NCBI GenBank assembly: GCA_041741415.1
Contig: JBGSKC010000021.1
Span: 186,001 to 250,000 of the forward strand
DNA from: JANQTF01 sp041741415
GTDB lineage: Bacteria; Bacteroidota; Bacteroidia; J057
DNA: 64,000 nt
Reading direction: 5' to 3'
Within the stretch, counting starts at the first letter, position 1, and the number at the start of each line of letters is the position of its first letter. Shown here one piece after another: positions 50,641-58,546 of the stretch. The position numbers were made by a program, and so were the translations under genes. The notes below the pieces were generated by a model. The model made no database searches. It was not told the origin of the DNA and saw only the letters and a list, made by a program, of their open reading frames with translations.

Positions 50641-51741
50641 TCACGTTGAGGACAACTTCCCCAAAAATTTCCCTACCGTTTTGGCGAGGTGAACCTGTCC
50701 GCCTTCTGTTTTCTCAAATCCGCGCACATTCGCAACGGCCTCAACGGCCCTTCTCAGCGCGCCTGGCGACTGCCCCAGGAGTATCGCCCTCCCCTCTGCG
50801 GCAAGGCGCCGGGCCAGGTATTCCTGTTCAGGCTGGCCTGGTGTGGGCATCAGAATTGGGTGACGAATGCCCAGAAACTGAAAATCCATCAGACTGCTGT
50901 AGCCGGAGCGGGCGACCACAACCCTTGCCAGTGGCAGGGCAGCAGCGAGTTCCTCCGCATTCAGGTAACTGATAGTGGTGATGTTATCACGAGCCTCCAC
51001 CTTTCTGCCCAGGCCGGGAAGCCCTTGTACCAGCCAAACATCGCTGTTTTGTTCCTGCAATTGGGGCAGCAGCCAGGCTTCCAGAAGGCTTCGCTGTGGC
51101 TCGGGGCCGGAGAGCAGCACCAGGATTTCGGGCAAAGGCAAATCGGCCAGGGCTGGCGTCAGAGCGGGGCTGGCATGGGCAAGCCGGGAAAGCGGCCCAA
51201 TCAGATGGTAGTCGGGCGGAAGACTTTCGGGCACCATCGATCCCGCCAGGCTTTCCCTCCCTGGGAGGTCGGGGATCCAAACTTCGTCAAAGCGGTTCAA
51301 AAACTGCCGGTGAAGCCGCCAGAGCAGGGCCTGCCCCAGCCTGCCGCCCAGTGGCGGGGCCAGTTGGTGGCACACCATTGCCGAGGGAATGCGGGAATTC
51401 CAGAGTCCGTAGCGATTATCCGAGACCACGGCATCAATTTGTCGGGTTTGGACGAGCTCATGCAGCCAGAGATGTTCGTGCCGGATGACCTTCATCAGTC
51501 GGGGAAGCTGGGCGGCAACGTGCCAACTAGCCGGGAGCCGGGAGCCGTAGGTGACGTTGTAACCGGGCAAAGGCAGAGCAGGTGCCTCGGGAAAGGCTTC
51601 GCTGAGGATGGCCAGTTGAACGGGGTTCCCTGCCAGGCAAAGCCGGGCGCCCATATCGAGGAGCGCTTTCCCGACGGGGATGATGCGGGTGGTGTGACCG
51701 AGGCCCCAGTCGAGGGGAGCCAAAAGGATGCGAGGAGGCAT
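50641..51741 (-). CDS. MurG-like GT-B glycosyltransferase
   Basis: A 366-residue protein with a GT-B-type fold. The N-terminus (RILLAPLDWGLGHTTRIIPVGKAL) has the GLGH loop of the MurG/monogalactosyldiacylglycerol-synthase group. The C-terminal half has VLLSGPEPQRSLLE and VVARSGYSSLMDFQFLG followed by PTPGQPEQEYLA, the UDP-sugar-binding region. It probably transfers a sugar to a lipid or cell-envelope acceptor. It is too divergent from MurG to be the peptidoglycan enzyme with confidence. The ATG at 51741 follows an AGGAGG-like sequence on the minus strand only weakly. Confidence 0.75.
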   Translation of the reverse strand: MPPRILLAPLDWGLGHTTRIIPVGKALLDMGARLCLAGNPVQLAILSEAFPEAPALPLPGYNVTYGSRLPASWHVAAQLPRLMKVIRHEHLWLHELVQTRQIDAVVSDNRYGLWNSRIPSAMVCHQLAPPLGGRLGQALLWRLHRQFLNRFDEVWIPDLPGRESLAGSMVPESLPPDYHLIGPLSRLAHASPALTPALADLPLPEILVLLSGPEPQRSLLEAWLLPQLQEQNSDVWLVQGLPGLGRKVEARDNITTISYLNAEELAAALPLARVVVARSGYSSLMDFQFLGIRHPILMPTPGQPEQEYLARRLAAEGRAILLGQSPGALRRAVEAVANVRGFEKTEGGQVHLAKTVGKFLGKLSST

Positions 51742-51764
51742 GGCCCAAGCTAACAAAAACAAAC

Positions 51765-51789
51765 GAGGCTGCCCCGTAGGGACAGCCTC
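51765..51789 (-). terminator. Hairpin and T-rich tail between a small frame and the glycosyltransferase gene
   Basis: On the minus strand GAGGCTG and CAGCCTC (7 bp, extended by a CCC/GGG pairing in the interior) form a hairpin followed by GTTTGTTTTTG. It lies just after the small open frame ending at 51794 and 24 bases before the glycosyltransferase start. It would therefore end, or attenuate, any transcript coming from upstream. Confidence 0.65.
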
Positions 51790-51793
51790 TAGT

Positions 51794-51931
51794 TCAGGAG
51801 TGAGTAGTAGTAGAGCCGTCGAGCACAGCAAAGAGAAAATTGGGCTTATTCACAGCGCCGACGATCTCGAGGGCATTCTTTGCAAGGTCCTTTATCGGTC
51901 CGCCGATAGCGTGCTTTGCATTTCGCTGGAT
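51794..51931 (-). CDS. Candidate small peptide gene without a canonical start (possible frameshift)
   Basis: On the minus strand one frame is open for 45 codons and reads coding-like (AIGGPIKDLAKNALEIVGAV, then LFAVLDGSTTTHS and a stop). Codon choice (GCC, CTC, GAG, ATC, GTC, GGC) is like that of real genes. There is no ATG, GTG or TTG start in frame near its beginning. An ATG at 51921 (ATGCAAAGCACG) would join the frame if one base were added. The peptide is followed directly by a hairpin with a T-rich tail. It may be a small protein with a frameshift, an RNA gene, or chance; I recognise no homologue. Confidence 0.35.
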   Translation of the reverse strand: MQRNAKHAIGGPIKDLAKNALEIVGAVNKPNFLFAVLDGSTTTHS

Positions 51932-52167
51932 CTAATTTGAAAAAGATTTCACAATATTCCTAACACTTCGCGAACCTTTGCGTGATCTTTTTTTTGAGAA
52001 GACAGCGGGCGGGAGCGGGGAAGTGGGCAAAACTTGAAAATAATTCAAAACGTAATCGATTGCGAAACGAAAATTGAAATCGTGGCCCATTTTTTCGAAA
52101 AAACGAAAATCCTGCAACAGGCCCAAAAGGTTGGTTTTTTTTATGGACCAGACATCTTTTGGTAACA

Positions 52168-52197
52168 AAGGCGCCCTGACAAGTGCCAGGACGCCTT
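52168..52197 (-). terminator. Terminator after the SPFH gene
   Basis: AAGGCG-x-CCTG and CAGG-x-CGCCTT arms (52168-52178 and 52187-52197) form an interrupted 10-bp stem. On the minus strand it is followed by TTTGTT. It lies 27 bases beyond the SPFH stop. Confidence 0.65.
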
Positions 52198-52224
52198 CTC
52201 TTGGGAGGGATCGGAGACCAGACC

Positions 52225-53229
52225 TTACAGGCGGGCCAGGATCTCTTTTTTCTTTTGTTCAAATTCAGCCTCGCTGAGGATGCCGGCATTTTTCAATTCA
52301 CCAAGGTCTTTGAGCAGTTTCATGAGCTCTTCCTTGGATTCAGCGGGAGCCGCAGCGGGTTCAGGGCTGGATTTCATCATATCTGCCATCATTTTTCCCA
52401 TCGCCAGGCCTGCACCCATGTCCATCCCTGCATTGCCCCCACCTGGGTTGGATGCAGATTTTTCAAGAGACACCCCAGCCTGAAACTTCATGAAGCGATC
52501 CAGATCACCCACCATATTCATCTGGGTGTTCTTTCGCAAATATTCCTGAAGCTCCGGTGGCAGGGTAATGCTTTGGATTGAAAAATCGGTGATTTCAATG
52601 CCGAAATCGGCAAAATAAGCCGCAATACCCGGCATCAAGCCCTGCACAAATTCCGTTTTGTTGGCCTGCATTTTTACAAAAGAAAACTGCTGGTCGGCCA
52701 TCTCCGCCACAATTTCCGTGAAACGATCCACCAATTTGCCTTTCAGCATGCCTTCAACTTCGTCCAGCGTAATGGCAGGGTCGGTGCCGGCAAATTCTCT
52801 GAAGAACTTCTGCACATCCAAAACCCGGAAATTGTAGCTGCCAAAAGCCCGGAACTCTACCTGCCCAAACTGGCTGTCGGGAATCGTGACCGGGCTGGGC
52901 GTGCCCCATTTGTTGTCGGTAAACTGCCGGGTGTTGAAAAAATACACATCCACCTTGAACGGCGACTCAAAGCCGTATTTCCACGAGTTGATCGTGGTCA
53001 TGATCGGCATGTTGCGGGTCGTGAGCTCATAGCGACCCGGCTCAAACAAATCGGCCATTTTGCCCTCATTGATGAGCAAGGCCACCTGCGATTCCCGAAC
53101 CGTGAGCTGTGCGCCCATTTTTACTTCCTTGTCCTGATCAGGAAATTTCCACATCAGCACATCGCGGGAGGGGTCCACCCACTCGATCACATCGATGAAC
53201 TGGCCTTTGAGAAAATCGAGAAGTCCCAT
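52225..53229 (-). CDS. SPFH-domain protein with C-terminal SHOCT motif
   Basis: A 334-residue soluble protein. Residues about 25-240 form an SPFH/band-7-like domain of the YdjI or 'virion core' type, with FEPGRYELTTRNMPIMTTI and EFRAFGSYNFRV. A Gly/Met-rich linker (GGGNAGMDMGAGLAMGKMM) follows. A short SHOCT helix ends the protein (LGELKNAGILSEAEFEQKKKEIL). Relatives associate with membranes or protein assemblies, and some sit in envelope-stress loci; the role here is unknown. Length is complete. It is a single-gene unit ended by the hairpin at 52168. Confidence 0.88.
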   Translation of the reverse strand: MGLLDFLKGQFIDVIEWVDPSRDVLMWKFPDQDKEVKMGAQLTVRESQVALLINEGKMADLFEPGRYELTTRNMPIMTTINSWKYGFESPFKVDVYFFNTRQFTDNKWGTPSPVTIPDSQFGQVEFRAFGSYNFRVLDVQKFFREFAGTDPAITLDEVEGMLKGKLVDRFTEIVAEMADQQFSFVKMQANKTEFVQGLMPGIAAYFADFGIEITDFSIQSITLPPELQEYLRKNTQMNMVGDLDRFMKFQAGVSLEKSASNPGGGNAGMDMGAGLAMGKMMADMMKSSPEPAAAPAESKEELMKLLKDLGELKNAGILSEAEFEQKKKEILARL

Positions 53230-53325
53230 AATCTATTGCTGTTTGTGTCGGTGATTCAATGGAAAGACGGGGCAGTTGAGCGAATGTAACAAAAGATTTT
53301 GGGGGAAAGCAGGGTTCAGCCTATC

Positions 53326-54180
53326 TCACATTGTCATCTGAGCAGGGCGGTAAACCCCTTTCCCCCACTTCAGGAAGGTTTCTTCGCAGTGGCAGGGAAC
53401 AATCCTCAGGGTTGGCTCTGCAGAAGCGGCTGTCCGGATGCGGTCGATACTTTCGGCGTAGGCTTTCCAATCGTGAATGATGAAGCGGGCAGCCGTTCCT
53501 GGGAGCACCCGCTCCTCAATGGTTCTTTTGTGCCAGGCAGCATCCACCACAAAAAACCAGGCCTGGCCTGTTTCGTCAACTACCCGCAGGCCCATTTGCC
53601 CGGGAGCATGACCGGGAAGCGGAAGCAGCAGCATGGACCCGTCGTTCCACAAATCCCAGCCCCGCTCAAAGCCGGGGCAGGGATGAAGCTTATCTGTGCC
53701 AATTTCTTCGATCGAGATTGCCCGGCCGCCAAATTCGGCGGGCATCATACCCGGCAAAAAGCCTTTGGCCAGTGCATTCAATCCCTTCAACCCTCGGATC
53801 CAGGCCAGTGCTTCCTCTGAGGCCACAAAGGTGGCGTTGGGGAAATCTCCCAACCCGCCGAGGTGGTCTGCATGAAAATGAGAAATCAGGACAAACCGGA
53901 TCTCCTCCGCCTTCACCCCCAACGCCTTCAATTGATTTACCGCCAGTTCTTCTTTTGCTAAAAAAGTCGGGGTGATGCGCCTGTACAGTTTGTAGGGCCA
54001 GCGGCTCGTTTCCCGAAAAAACGAAAACCCATAGCCTGTGTCGAGCAGCATGTTGCCATGGGTGGGGTGCTCCAGCAGCACAAACGTGGCCGGAAAACGC
54101 ATCATTCGCCGTTGCCCGTCGCGAAATACGTGGTGTTCTTTCGAGAGGCAATGGCCGGCGGAAAGGAGGGTAACTTTCAT
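53326..54180 (-). CDS. Metallo-beta-lactamase-fold hydrolase (lactonase-like)
   Basis: A 284-residue MBL-fold hydrolase. The metal site motif is ISHFHADHLGGLGDF. Further metal ligands appear in LPLPGHAPGQMGL and VVDAAWHK. The N-terminal length and FVLLEHPTHGNMLLDTGYG resemble the N-acyl-homoserine-lactonase/AttM-AiiA group, but the true substrate is unknown. It is the last gene of an overlapping cassette; its ATG overlaps the stop of the OleD-like gene. Confidence 0.85.
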   Translation of the reverse strand: MKVTLLSAGHCLSKEHHVFRDGQRRMMRFPATFVLLEHPTHGNMLLDTGYGFSFFRETSRWPYKLYRRITPTFLAKEELAVNQLKALGVKAEEIRFVLISHFHADHLGGLGDFPNATFVASEEALAWIRGLKGLNALAKGFLPGMMPAEFGGRAISIEEIGTDKLHPCPGFERGWDLWNDGSMLLLPLPGHAPGQMGLRVVDETGQAWFFVVDAAWHKRTIEERVLPGTAARFIIHDWKAYAESIDRIRTAASAEPTLRIVPCHCEETFLKWGKGVYRPAQMTM

Positions 54181-55208
54181 TTGGCAGGCTGGTAGGAGCG
54201 AATGAATTCGTCGATGCCCTGAAAACTGGTCTGGGCTGGGTGGTACCCCAACAAATCCCGGGCCTGACTGATATCCAGGCTCATGCTGTGTGCCAGCGTG
54301 GAGATGCTGTAGCGGGTGAGGGTGGGCTCACGATCGGGCTGAAAGGTGCGTGCCGACCATTCCATGAGGGCTGCGATGCGGTCCACGAGGGGGTAGGGAA
54401 TCTTTTTGGGAGAAAGGGGCAGGCCGAGACCTTCAAACAAATACCCAAACAGCTTCCAAAGCGGCATTGGCTCGCCGTTGGTGATGTTGTAGGCACGGCC
54501 TATGGCTTTCAGGTCGGGGTGCAGCGCCAGCAGGATGGCATCCACGGCATTCGAAACACAGGTTACATCTGACACATTCTCGCCTTTGCCAATGATTCGC
54601 AGCCTTCCCTCTTCATAAGCCCGTAAAATTCTCGGAAAAATGACGGTGTCCCCCCGCCCGATCAGGGCCCTTGGCCGGAGGGAGAGGGTTTCGATGCCGT
54701 CGCCATGGGCTTCGAGGATGGCCTGCTCTGCGAGGAGTTTGGTAGCAGCATAATGGTTGACCATGCGCCGGGGCAGCGGGTCGCTCTCTTTCACGAGGTG
54801 CCGGTCGGTGAAATTGGCATATATGCTCGGCGTGCCAATGTTGACAAGCCGCCTGACTCCCCATTGCTGGCTGGCCTGAAGCACATGCAGGCTGCTGTGG
54901 AGGTTGGCCCGCTCAAAAGCTGCATACCTCCCCCAGGGTGAAGACAATGCCGCACAATGAACCACTGCACTGGTGCTGGCTGCTTCTCCTTCTTCCGTGA
55001 GGGCTTCGAGAAGGCAATGTACAAAGGCCGGATCACCAAGATCGCCGGGCAAAAAGGTCGCGCCAATGGCATCGAATTCTGCTTTGCGGTCGAGGCTGCG
55101 GCCCGTGGCAATCACCTCGAGGCCTTCGAGGCGGCAAAGACGCTCCACCAGTCGGCCACCAAGAAAGCCGGTGGCACCTGTCACAAGAATGCGGGTGAAA
55201 TTGCTCAT
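54177..55208 (-). CDS. OleD-like NAD(P)-dependent reductase (3-beta-HSD/epimerase family)
   Basis: A 343-residue extended SDR with GATGFLGGRL (11-20) and the catalytic YAATK. The middle part (TLSLRPRALIGRGDTVIFPR, then GRLRIIGKGENVSDVT and YNITNGEPMPL) resembles OleD of olefin biosynthesis and sterol 3-beta-dehydrogenase relatives. It might reduce a beta-keto acid or ester, but neither OleA nor OleC is nearby. Its stop and start overlap its neighbours by four bases on both sides, so translation is coupled in the three-gene cassette. Confidence 0.82.
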   Translation of the reverse strand: MSNFTRILVTGATGFLGGRLVERLCRLEGLEVIATGRSLDRKAEFDAIGATFLPGDLGDPAFVHCLLEALTEEGEAASTSAVVHCAALSSPWGRYAAFERANLHSSLHVLQASQQWGVRRLVNIGTPSIYANFTDRHLVKESDPLPRRMVNHYAATKLLAEQAILEAHGDGIETLSLRPRALIGRGDTVIFPRILRAYEEGRLRIIGKGENVSDVTCVSNAVDAILLALHPDLKAIGRAYNITNGEPMPLWKLFGYLFEGLGLPLSPKKIPYPLVDRIAALMEWSARTFQPDREPTLTRYSISTLAHSMSLDISQARDLLGYHPAQTSFQGIDEFIRSYQPAK

Positions 55209-56086
55209 CGGGAAGAGGCTGAGAGGTGTTGTTCGATCAGGGAATTGATCCTGTCGGGAAACTCAAACATGCAAAGATGGCCTCCTCCTTCGATTTTTTC
55301 ACATGGAGGCATTCCCAGCAAACCCAGGTGATGGGCCGCCTCGCGCTCCCAGGGTACGACAGCATTGGCATCGCCCCAGATGACAAGGAGGTCGTTGGCG
55401 GGTGGTATTTTGGTCAAAAATCGGGTTAGCGTAAATGTATCGACACAGAAGAGAAGGCTCAGTCGGGATTTCGTTTGCTTTTCCTCCCGGTATTTTGCCC
55501 GATAGGCTTCCACGAGAGGAGCGAAAGCAGGAAAATGGCTGCCAAACAACATGCGCGGAAAGCGGGCTTTCACCCATGGCAGGCGCAGCGAGGCGCGGAT
55601 TGCCTTTTCCAGCCAGCCACGCCAGGGAGCGCGCTGTCCGGGGCCGAAGAGCAGCCAGGCCAGGGCGGGATTCCGGACGATCCTGCGGCCCGGACAGGGG
55701 TGAAAAAGCACCATTTTGCGGACTTTCCCGGGAAATTGCTGGTAAAAATTCAATGCCACAGAAGCTCCGATGCAGTTGCCGACAATGTGAACGGCAGGCA
55801 GGTTCAGGGAATCAACGAGGGCAGCCAGTTGGCGGGTGAAGAGGTCGAGCGAAAGAGGCTGCCCGGGATCGTCAGATTGGCCAAAACCCAGCCAGTCGGG
55901 CGCAATGACGCGGTAAGAGGCGGAAAAATGTACCAATTGCTGCTCCCAGACTTCGGCAAAGCCACCACCATTGTGAAGAAAGAGGATCGGATCGCCTGAC
56001 CCTGCTTCCAGCCAGTGAACTCGAAATCCAGCAACCAGTGACAGTGATGACAGAGTTGACAGTGATGACAGAGTGGGAGGGTTCAT
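55205..56086 (-). CDS. Alpha/beta hydrolase with Cys in the nucleophile elbow
   Basis: A 293-residue alpha/beta hydrolase. HNGGGFAEVWEQQL is the oxyanion region, VIAPDWLGFGQSDDP the strand-turn after it, and the nucleophile elbow is VGNCIGAS with Cys 105 where Ser is usual. The Asp (WGDANAVVPWE) and His (GGGHLCMFE) of the triad are present. A Cys nucleophile occurs in dienelactone-hydrolase-type and some other members, so it may be active with altered chemistry. The first 17 residues (TLSSLSTLSSLSL) are encoded by a minisatellite, so the true start may be later. It is the first gene of the cassette. Confidence 0.82.
   Translation of the reverse strand: MNPPTLSSLSTLSSLSLVAGFRVHWLEAGSGDPILFLHNGGGFAEVWEQQLVHFSASYRVIAPDWLGFGQSDDPGQPLSLDLFTRQLAALVDSLNLPAVHIVGNCIGASVALNFYQQFPGKVRKMVLFHPCPGRRIVRNPALAWLLFGPGQRAPWRGWLEKAIRASLRLPWVKARFPRMLFGSHFPAFAPLVEAYRAKYREEKQTKSRLSLLFCVDTFTLTRFLTKIPPANDLLVIWGDANAVVPWEREAAHHLGLLGMPPCEKIEGGGHLCMFEFPDRINSLIEQHLSASSR
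56035..56075. repeat. GTGATGACAGAG minisatellite reaching into a coding sequence
   Basis: Tandem GTGACAGTGATGACAGAG and TTGACAGTGATGACAGAG units. The minus-strand translation is the TLSSLSTLSSLS stretch at the start of the alpha/beta hydrolase. The same word occurs at 7856-7895, 8550-8601 and 17607-17645. Confidence 0.65.
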
Positions 56087-56208
56087 GGATTGGTTTATTG
56101 ATGGAATGTGGGCTGTAACACAAGGCTTTCGGGTGGAGGGGATTGCATTCCGGGTTTTGCCATGGGGTCGTCTTCAATTCCAGCCTCGGATCTGGCAGCG
56201 AAGCGGTT

Positions 56209-56667
56209 TCACACCAACATCTTACAATCAATCCACTCCTTATCAAATTCGGCTCCCATTTGCCGGTACATGTCGATAGCGGGCTCGTTCCAGTGGAGCA
56301 CCTGCCATTTGACCAGCTTTGCTCCCGTTTGCCGGGCATATTCGATCACCGCTTCCAGCAGACGTTTTCCGATTCCCTGCCGCCGGAATGCTTCCTTCAC
56401 CACCAGGTCGTCGAGGTAAATCATTTTCCCCTTCCACGTGGAATAGGCCCGGTAGCAAAGGGCAATGCCCACGATGCCTTCCTCGGGGTGCTCGGCCACG
56501 AGGCAATCAAACCAGGGCGAGGCCGCCACGCTGTCCTGCCGAAACTGCTCGGCATCGGTCCAGACTGCTTCCGGTGCCTTTTCAAATTCGGCCAGCTCCC
56601 TCACCAGAGCGTGAACGCTTTCCATGTCTGCAGGCTGGGCCATTCGGATGCTGATGTCATGATTCAT
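56209..56667 (-). CDS. GNAT-family N-acetyltransferase, diamine-acetyltransferase-like
   Basis: A 152-residue GNAT acetyltransferase. The acetyl-CoA-binding loop is YLDDLVVKEAFRRQGIGKRLL (about 91-111). The start (IRMAQPADMESVHALVRELAEFEK) and the ending (WNEPAIDMYRQMGAEFDKEW) match the spermidine/thialysine acetyltransferase-like group. The acceptor amine is a guess. It overlaps the CutA gene by 11 bases, so the two are co-transcribed. Met 56667 is chosen by alignment to the family start. Confidence 0.88.
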   Translation of the reverse strand: MNHDISIRMAQPADMESVHALVRELAEFEKAPEAVWTDAEQFRQDSVAASPWFDCLVAEHPEEGIVGIALCYRAYSTWKGKMIYLDDLVVKEAFRRQGIGKRLLEAVIEYARQTGAKLVKWQVLHWNEPAIDMYRQMGAEFDKEWIDCKMLV

Positions 56668-56992
56668 TGCGCCAGGTAGTTTCGGAGTTAATCCATTGTA
56701 AATAAGCCTCGTTTCCGCCCGCAATGGGCCAGGCCACGATGCAGGGCAATTCATAACTATGCCACTGCTTCAGAGAGGCCGTGAGGGCATCCAGCAGCGA
56801 AGCTTTGCTTTTGAGCAGCAGCACGGCCTCCTCACTGGTCTGAACGCTGCCTTCCCACCAGTACAGGGAGGTCATGCCGGGCAACACATTGGCACAGGCT
56901 GCCAGACGGGATTCGACCGCCTTCCTGCCGAGGGACAGGGCTTCTTCTCGGTGGGCACAGGTCACATAGATTGTCAAAAAAGATTCGTCCAT
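56657..56992 (-). CDS. cutA: CutA1-like divalent cation tolerance protein
   Basis: A 111-residue protein with the CutA1 pattern: TIYVTCAHREEALSLGRKAVE at the start, RLAACANVLPGMTSLYWWEG in the middle and then SEEAVLLLKSKASLLDALTA and HSYELPCIVAWPI. CutA forms a trimer of ferredoxin-like folds and is linked to copper and other metal tolerance, although its biochemical role is unclear. Length and motifs are complete. It precedes the acetyltransferase gene with an 11-base overlap. Confidence 0.93.
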   Translation of the reverse strand: MDESFLTIYVTCAHREEALSLGRKAVESRLAACANVLPGMTSLYWWEGSVQTSEEAVLLLKSKASLLDALTASLKQWHSYELPCIVAWPIAGGNEAYLQWINSETTWRNES

Positions 56993-57143
56993 GAGCGTTG
57001 GTTGGGCAGAAAGTTCGGCAATCCCGGCGCTTTGTACAAAGTGCGGAAAACGATGACAAAACTTCTCCCAACCTTGGAGCTTCTGCAGTGGTTAATGGCG
57101 GCAAAGGGCGTTATTTGCCTGCCCACAACAAAAGAAGATCGCT

Positions 57144-57791
57144 ATGTCATTGAGAAAAGACGTTGCCAATATCCGGGTGGACTACACCAAAGGAGCCCTG
57201 GACGAGACCTTGGTGGCTGCCCACCCCATCGATGAATTTGAGCGCTGGTTTCAGGAGGCTGTTGACAGCGAGGTGGAGGAGGTGAACGCCATGAGCCTGG
57301 GGACAGTGAGCGGGGGGCGGCCTTCTGTGCGGATCGTCCTGCTGAAGGGCTTTGATGAACGGGGCTTTGTGTTTTACACGAATTACGAGAGCCGGAAGAG
57401 CCTTGAAATGGAACAGGAGCCGATGGCAGCGCTCACGTTTTTCTGGCCTGAATTGCAGCGGCAGGTGCGCATTGAGGGGAAAGTAGAGCGGGTTTCAGCC
57501 ACCGAATCCGACGAATACTACGCCAGCCGCGACCGCGGCAGCCGCCTGGGGGCCTGGGCTTCGCCGCAGAGCCGCGTGATCGAAGGCAGAGAAGTGCTGG
57601 AAGCCAGGGTCGCAGAGGTGGTCAAAGAGTTTGAAGGGCAGGACGAAGTCCCCCGGCCGCCACACTGGGGCGGGTTTCGCGTGCAGCCAGATTGGGTGGA
57701 ATTCTGGCAGGGAAGGCCCAGCCGCCTGCACGACCGCATTGTGTATCAATTCGAAGCTGGCCAATGGCAAATCCACAGATTAGCCCCCTGA
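57144..57791 (+). CDS. pdxH: Pyridoxamine 5'-phosphate oxidase
   Basis: A 215-residue FMN enzyme that oxidises pyridoxamine or pyridoxine phosphate to pyridoxal phosphate. Family motifs are NAMSLGTVS..GRPSVRIVLLKGFDERGF, YTNYESRKS, FFWPELQRQVRIEG and, near the end, PPHWGGFRVQPDWVEFWQG. The C-terminal IHRLAP is the usual ending. It is complete and conventional. Confidence 0.96.
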   Translation: MSLRKDVANIRVDYTKGALDETLVAAHPIDEFERWFQEAVDSEVEEVNAMSLGTVSGGRPSVRIVLLKGFDERGFVFYTNYESRKSLEMEQEPMAALTFFWPELQRQVRIEGKVERVSATESDEYYASRDRGSRLGAWASPQSRVIEGREVLEARVAEVVKEFEGQDEVPRPPHWGGFRVQPDWVEFWQGRPSRLHDRIVYQFEAGQWQIHRLAP

Positions 57792-57857
57792 TGGATCGTT
57801 TTGTCCAAATCTGTAGCTTTCCCGTCAACCAATTCTATCATGGAAGGAGAAAACGAC

Positions 57858-58112
57858 ATGATTCTCCGGGATCACCTTGCCATTGACCGCACCCGCCTGG
57901 CAAACGACCGCACCCTGCTGGCTTATCTCCGTACGGGCCTCTACCTGGTGATGACGGCTGTAGCCGTCTGGAACCTCGAAGTGCTGCGGGAACTGCACTG
58001 GGTTGGAGGAATCGCCATTGCTGCAGGAGCAATTGTGATGGGCGCGGGCGTGTTGAATCACTGGAAAATGAGGCGAAAAATCAGGACCTATTTTCAAAAA
58101 GAAAGTGCCTGA
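57858..58112 (+). CDS. DUF202 small membrane protein
   Basis: An 84-residue protein with the DUF202 signature: DHLAIDRTRLANDRTLLAYL ahead of two membrane helices. Its function is unknown. Two in-frame ATGs exist. The second (57858) is preferred because GGAAGGAGA ends seven bases upstream and the family normally begins just before the RDxLAxxRT motif; the first (57840) would make that Shine-Dalgarno part of the coding region. It follows pdxH by 66 bases. Confidence 0.85.
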   Translation: MILRDHLAIDRTRLANDRTLLAYLRTGLYLVMTAVAVWNLEVLRELHWVGGIAIAAGAIVMGAGVLNHWKMRRKIRTYFQKESA

Positions 58113-58180
58113 GAGTGAGGACTTGGGGCCTGGCAATTTTTCCGGCCATCTGCCTCAGTCCCTCCTTCGCCCAACAGATT

Positions 58181-58513
58181 CTACACCCATTCCCACACAC
58201 CTGCCTTGTTGCGGAGCAGCATCCGGGTATCGGCAATGGCTTCAATGGGCAGCTTGCCGTAGTAGTGCGGAAACAATTCGCCTTCGGGGCCGCCCGGCTC
58301 GTAGCGGAGCTTGGCTTTCACCTGTTTCTCGCTGATTTCCAGCACCATCACTTCTTCGGCACCGGCAAAAAACCGGTCGAGGGTGCCATCGATCTGCTCG
58401 CGAAGCGACAAATGAATAAAGCCATCCTTCGCGTAATCTGCAGGAACATAAAAATCTCTGTCGAGAAACTTTTCCCAATAGCCCGGTTCCACCAAATGAT
58501 ACAGCAAAGGCAT
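58181..58513 (-). CDS. DUF952 protein
   Basis: A 110-residue soluble protein of the DUF952 family. The pattern is YHLVEPGYWE near the start, KDGFIHLSLREQIDGTLDRFF in the middle, and FPHYYGKLPIEAI then EWV at the end. The family adopts a fold related to ADP-ribosyltransferase-like or glutathione-S-transferase-neighbour proteins of uncertain role. It follows the 471-residue gene by 33 bases in the same direction and may be co-transcribed. Confidence 0.88.
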   Translation of the reverse strand: MPLLYHLVEPGYWEKFLDRDFYVPADYAKDGFIHLSLREQIDGTLDRFFAGAEEVMVLEISEKQVKAKLRYEPGGPEGELFPHYYGKLPIEAIADTRMLLRNKAGVWEWV

Positions 58514-58546
58514 ATAAACAAAACTTATTTGATAAACACTTGGTGC

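Noticed and set aside
51728..51940. 70-residue forward frame over the small-peptide region
   Set aside because: It begins inside the glycosyltransferase 5' region on the other strand and reads through the hairpin; codon choice is poor.
51932..52168. 78-residue minus-strand frame after the SPFH gene
   Set aside because: Basic, low-complexity sequence that crosses the terminator region; no start signal and no family resemblance.
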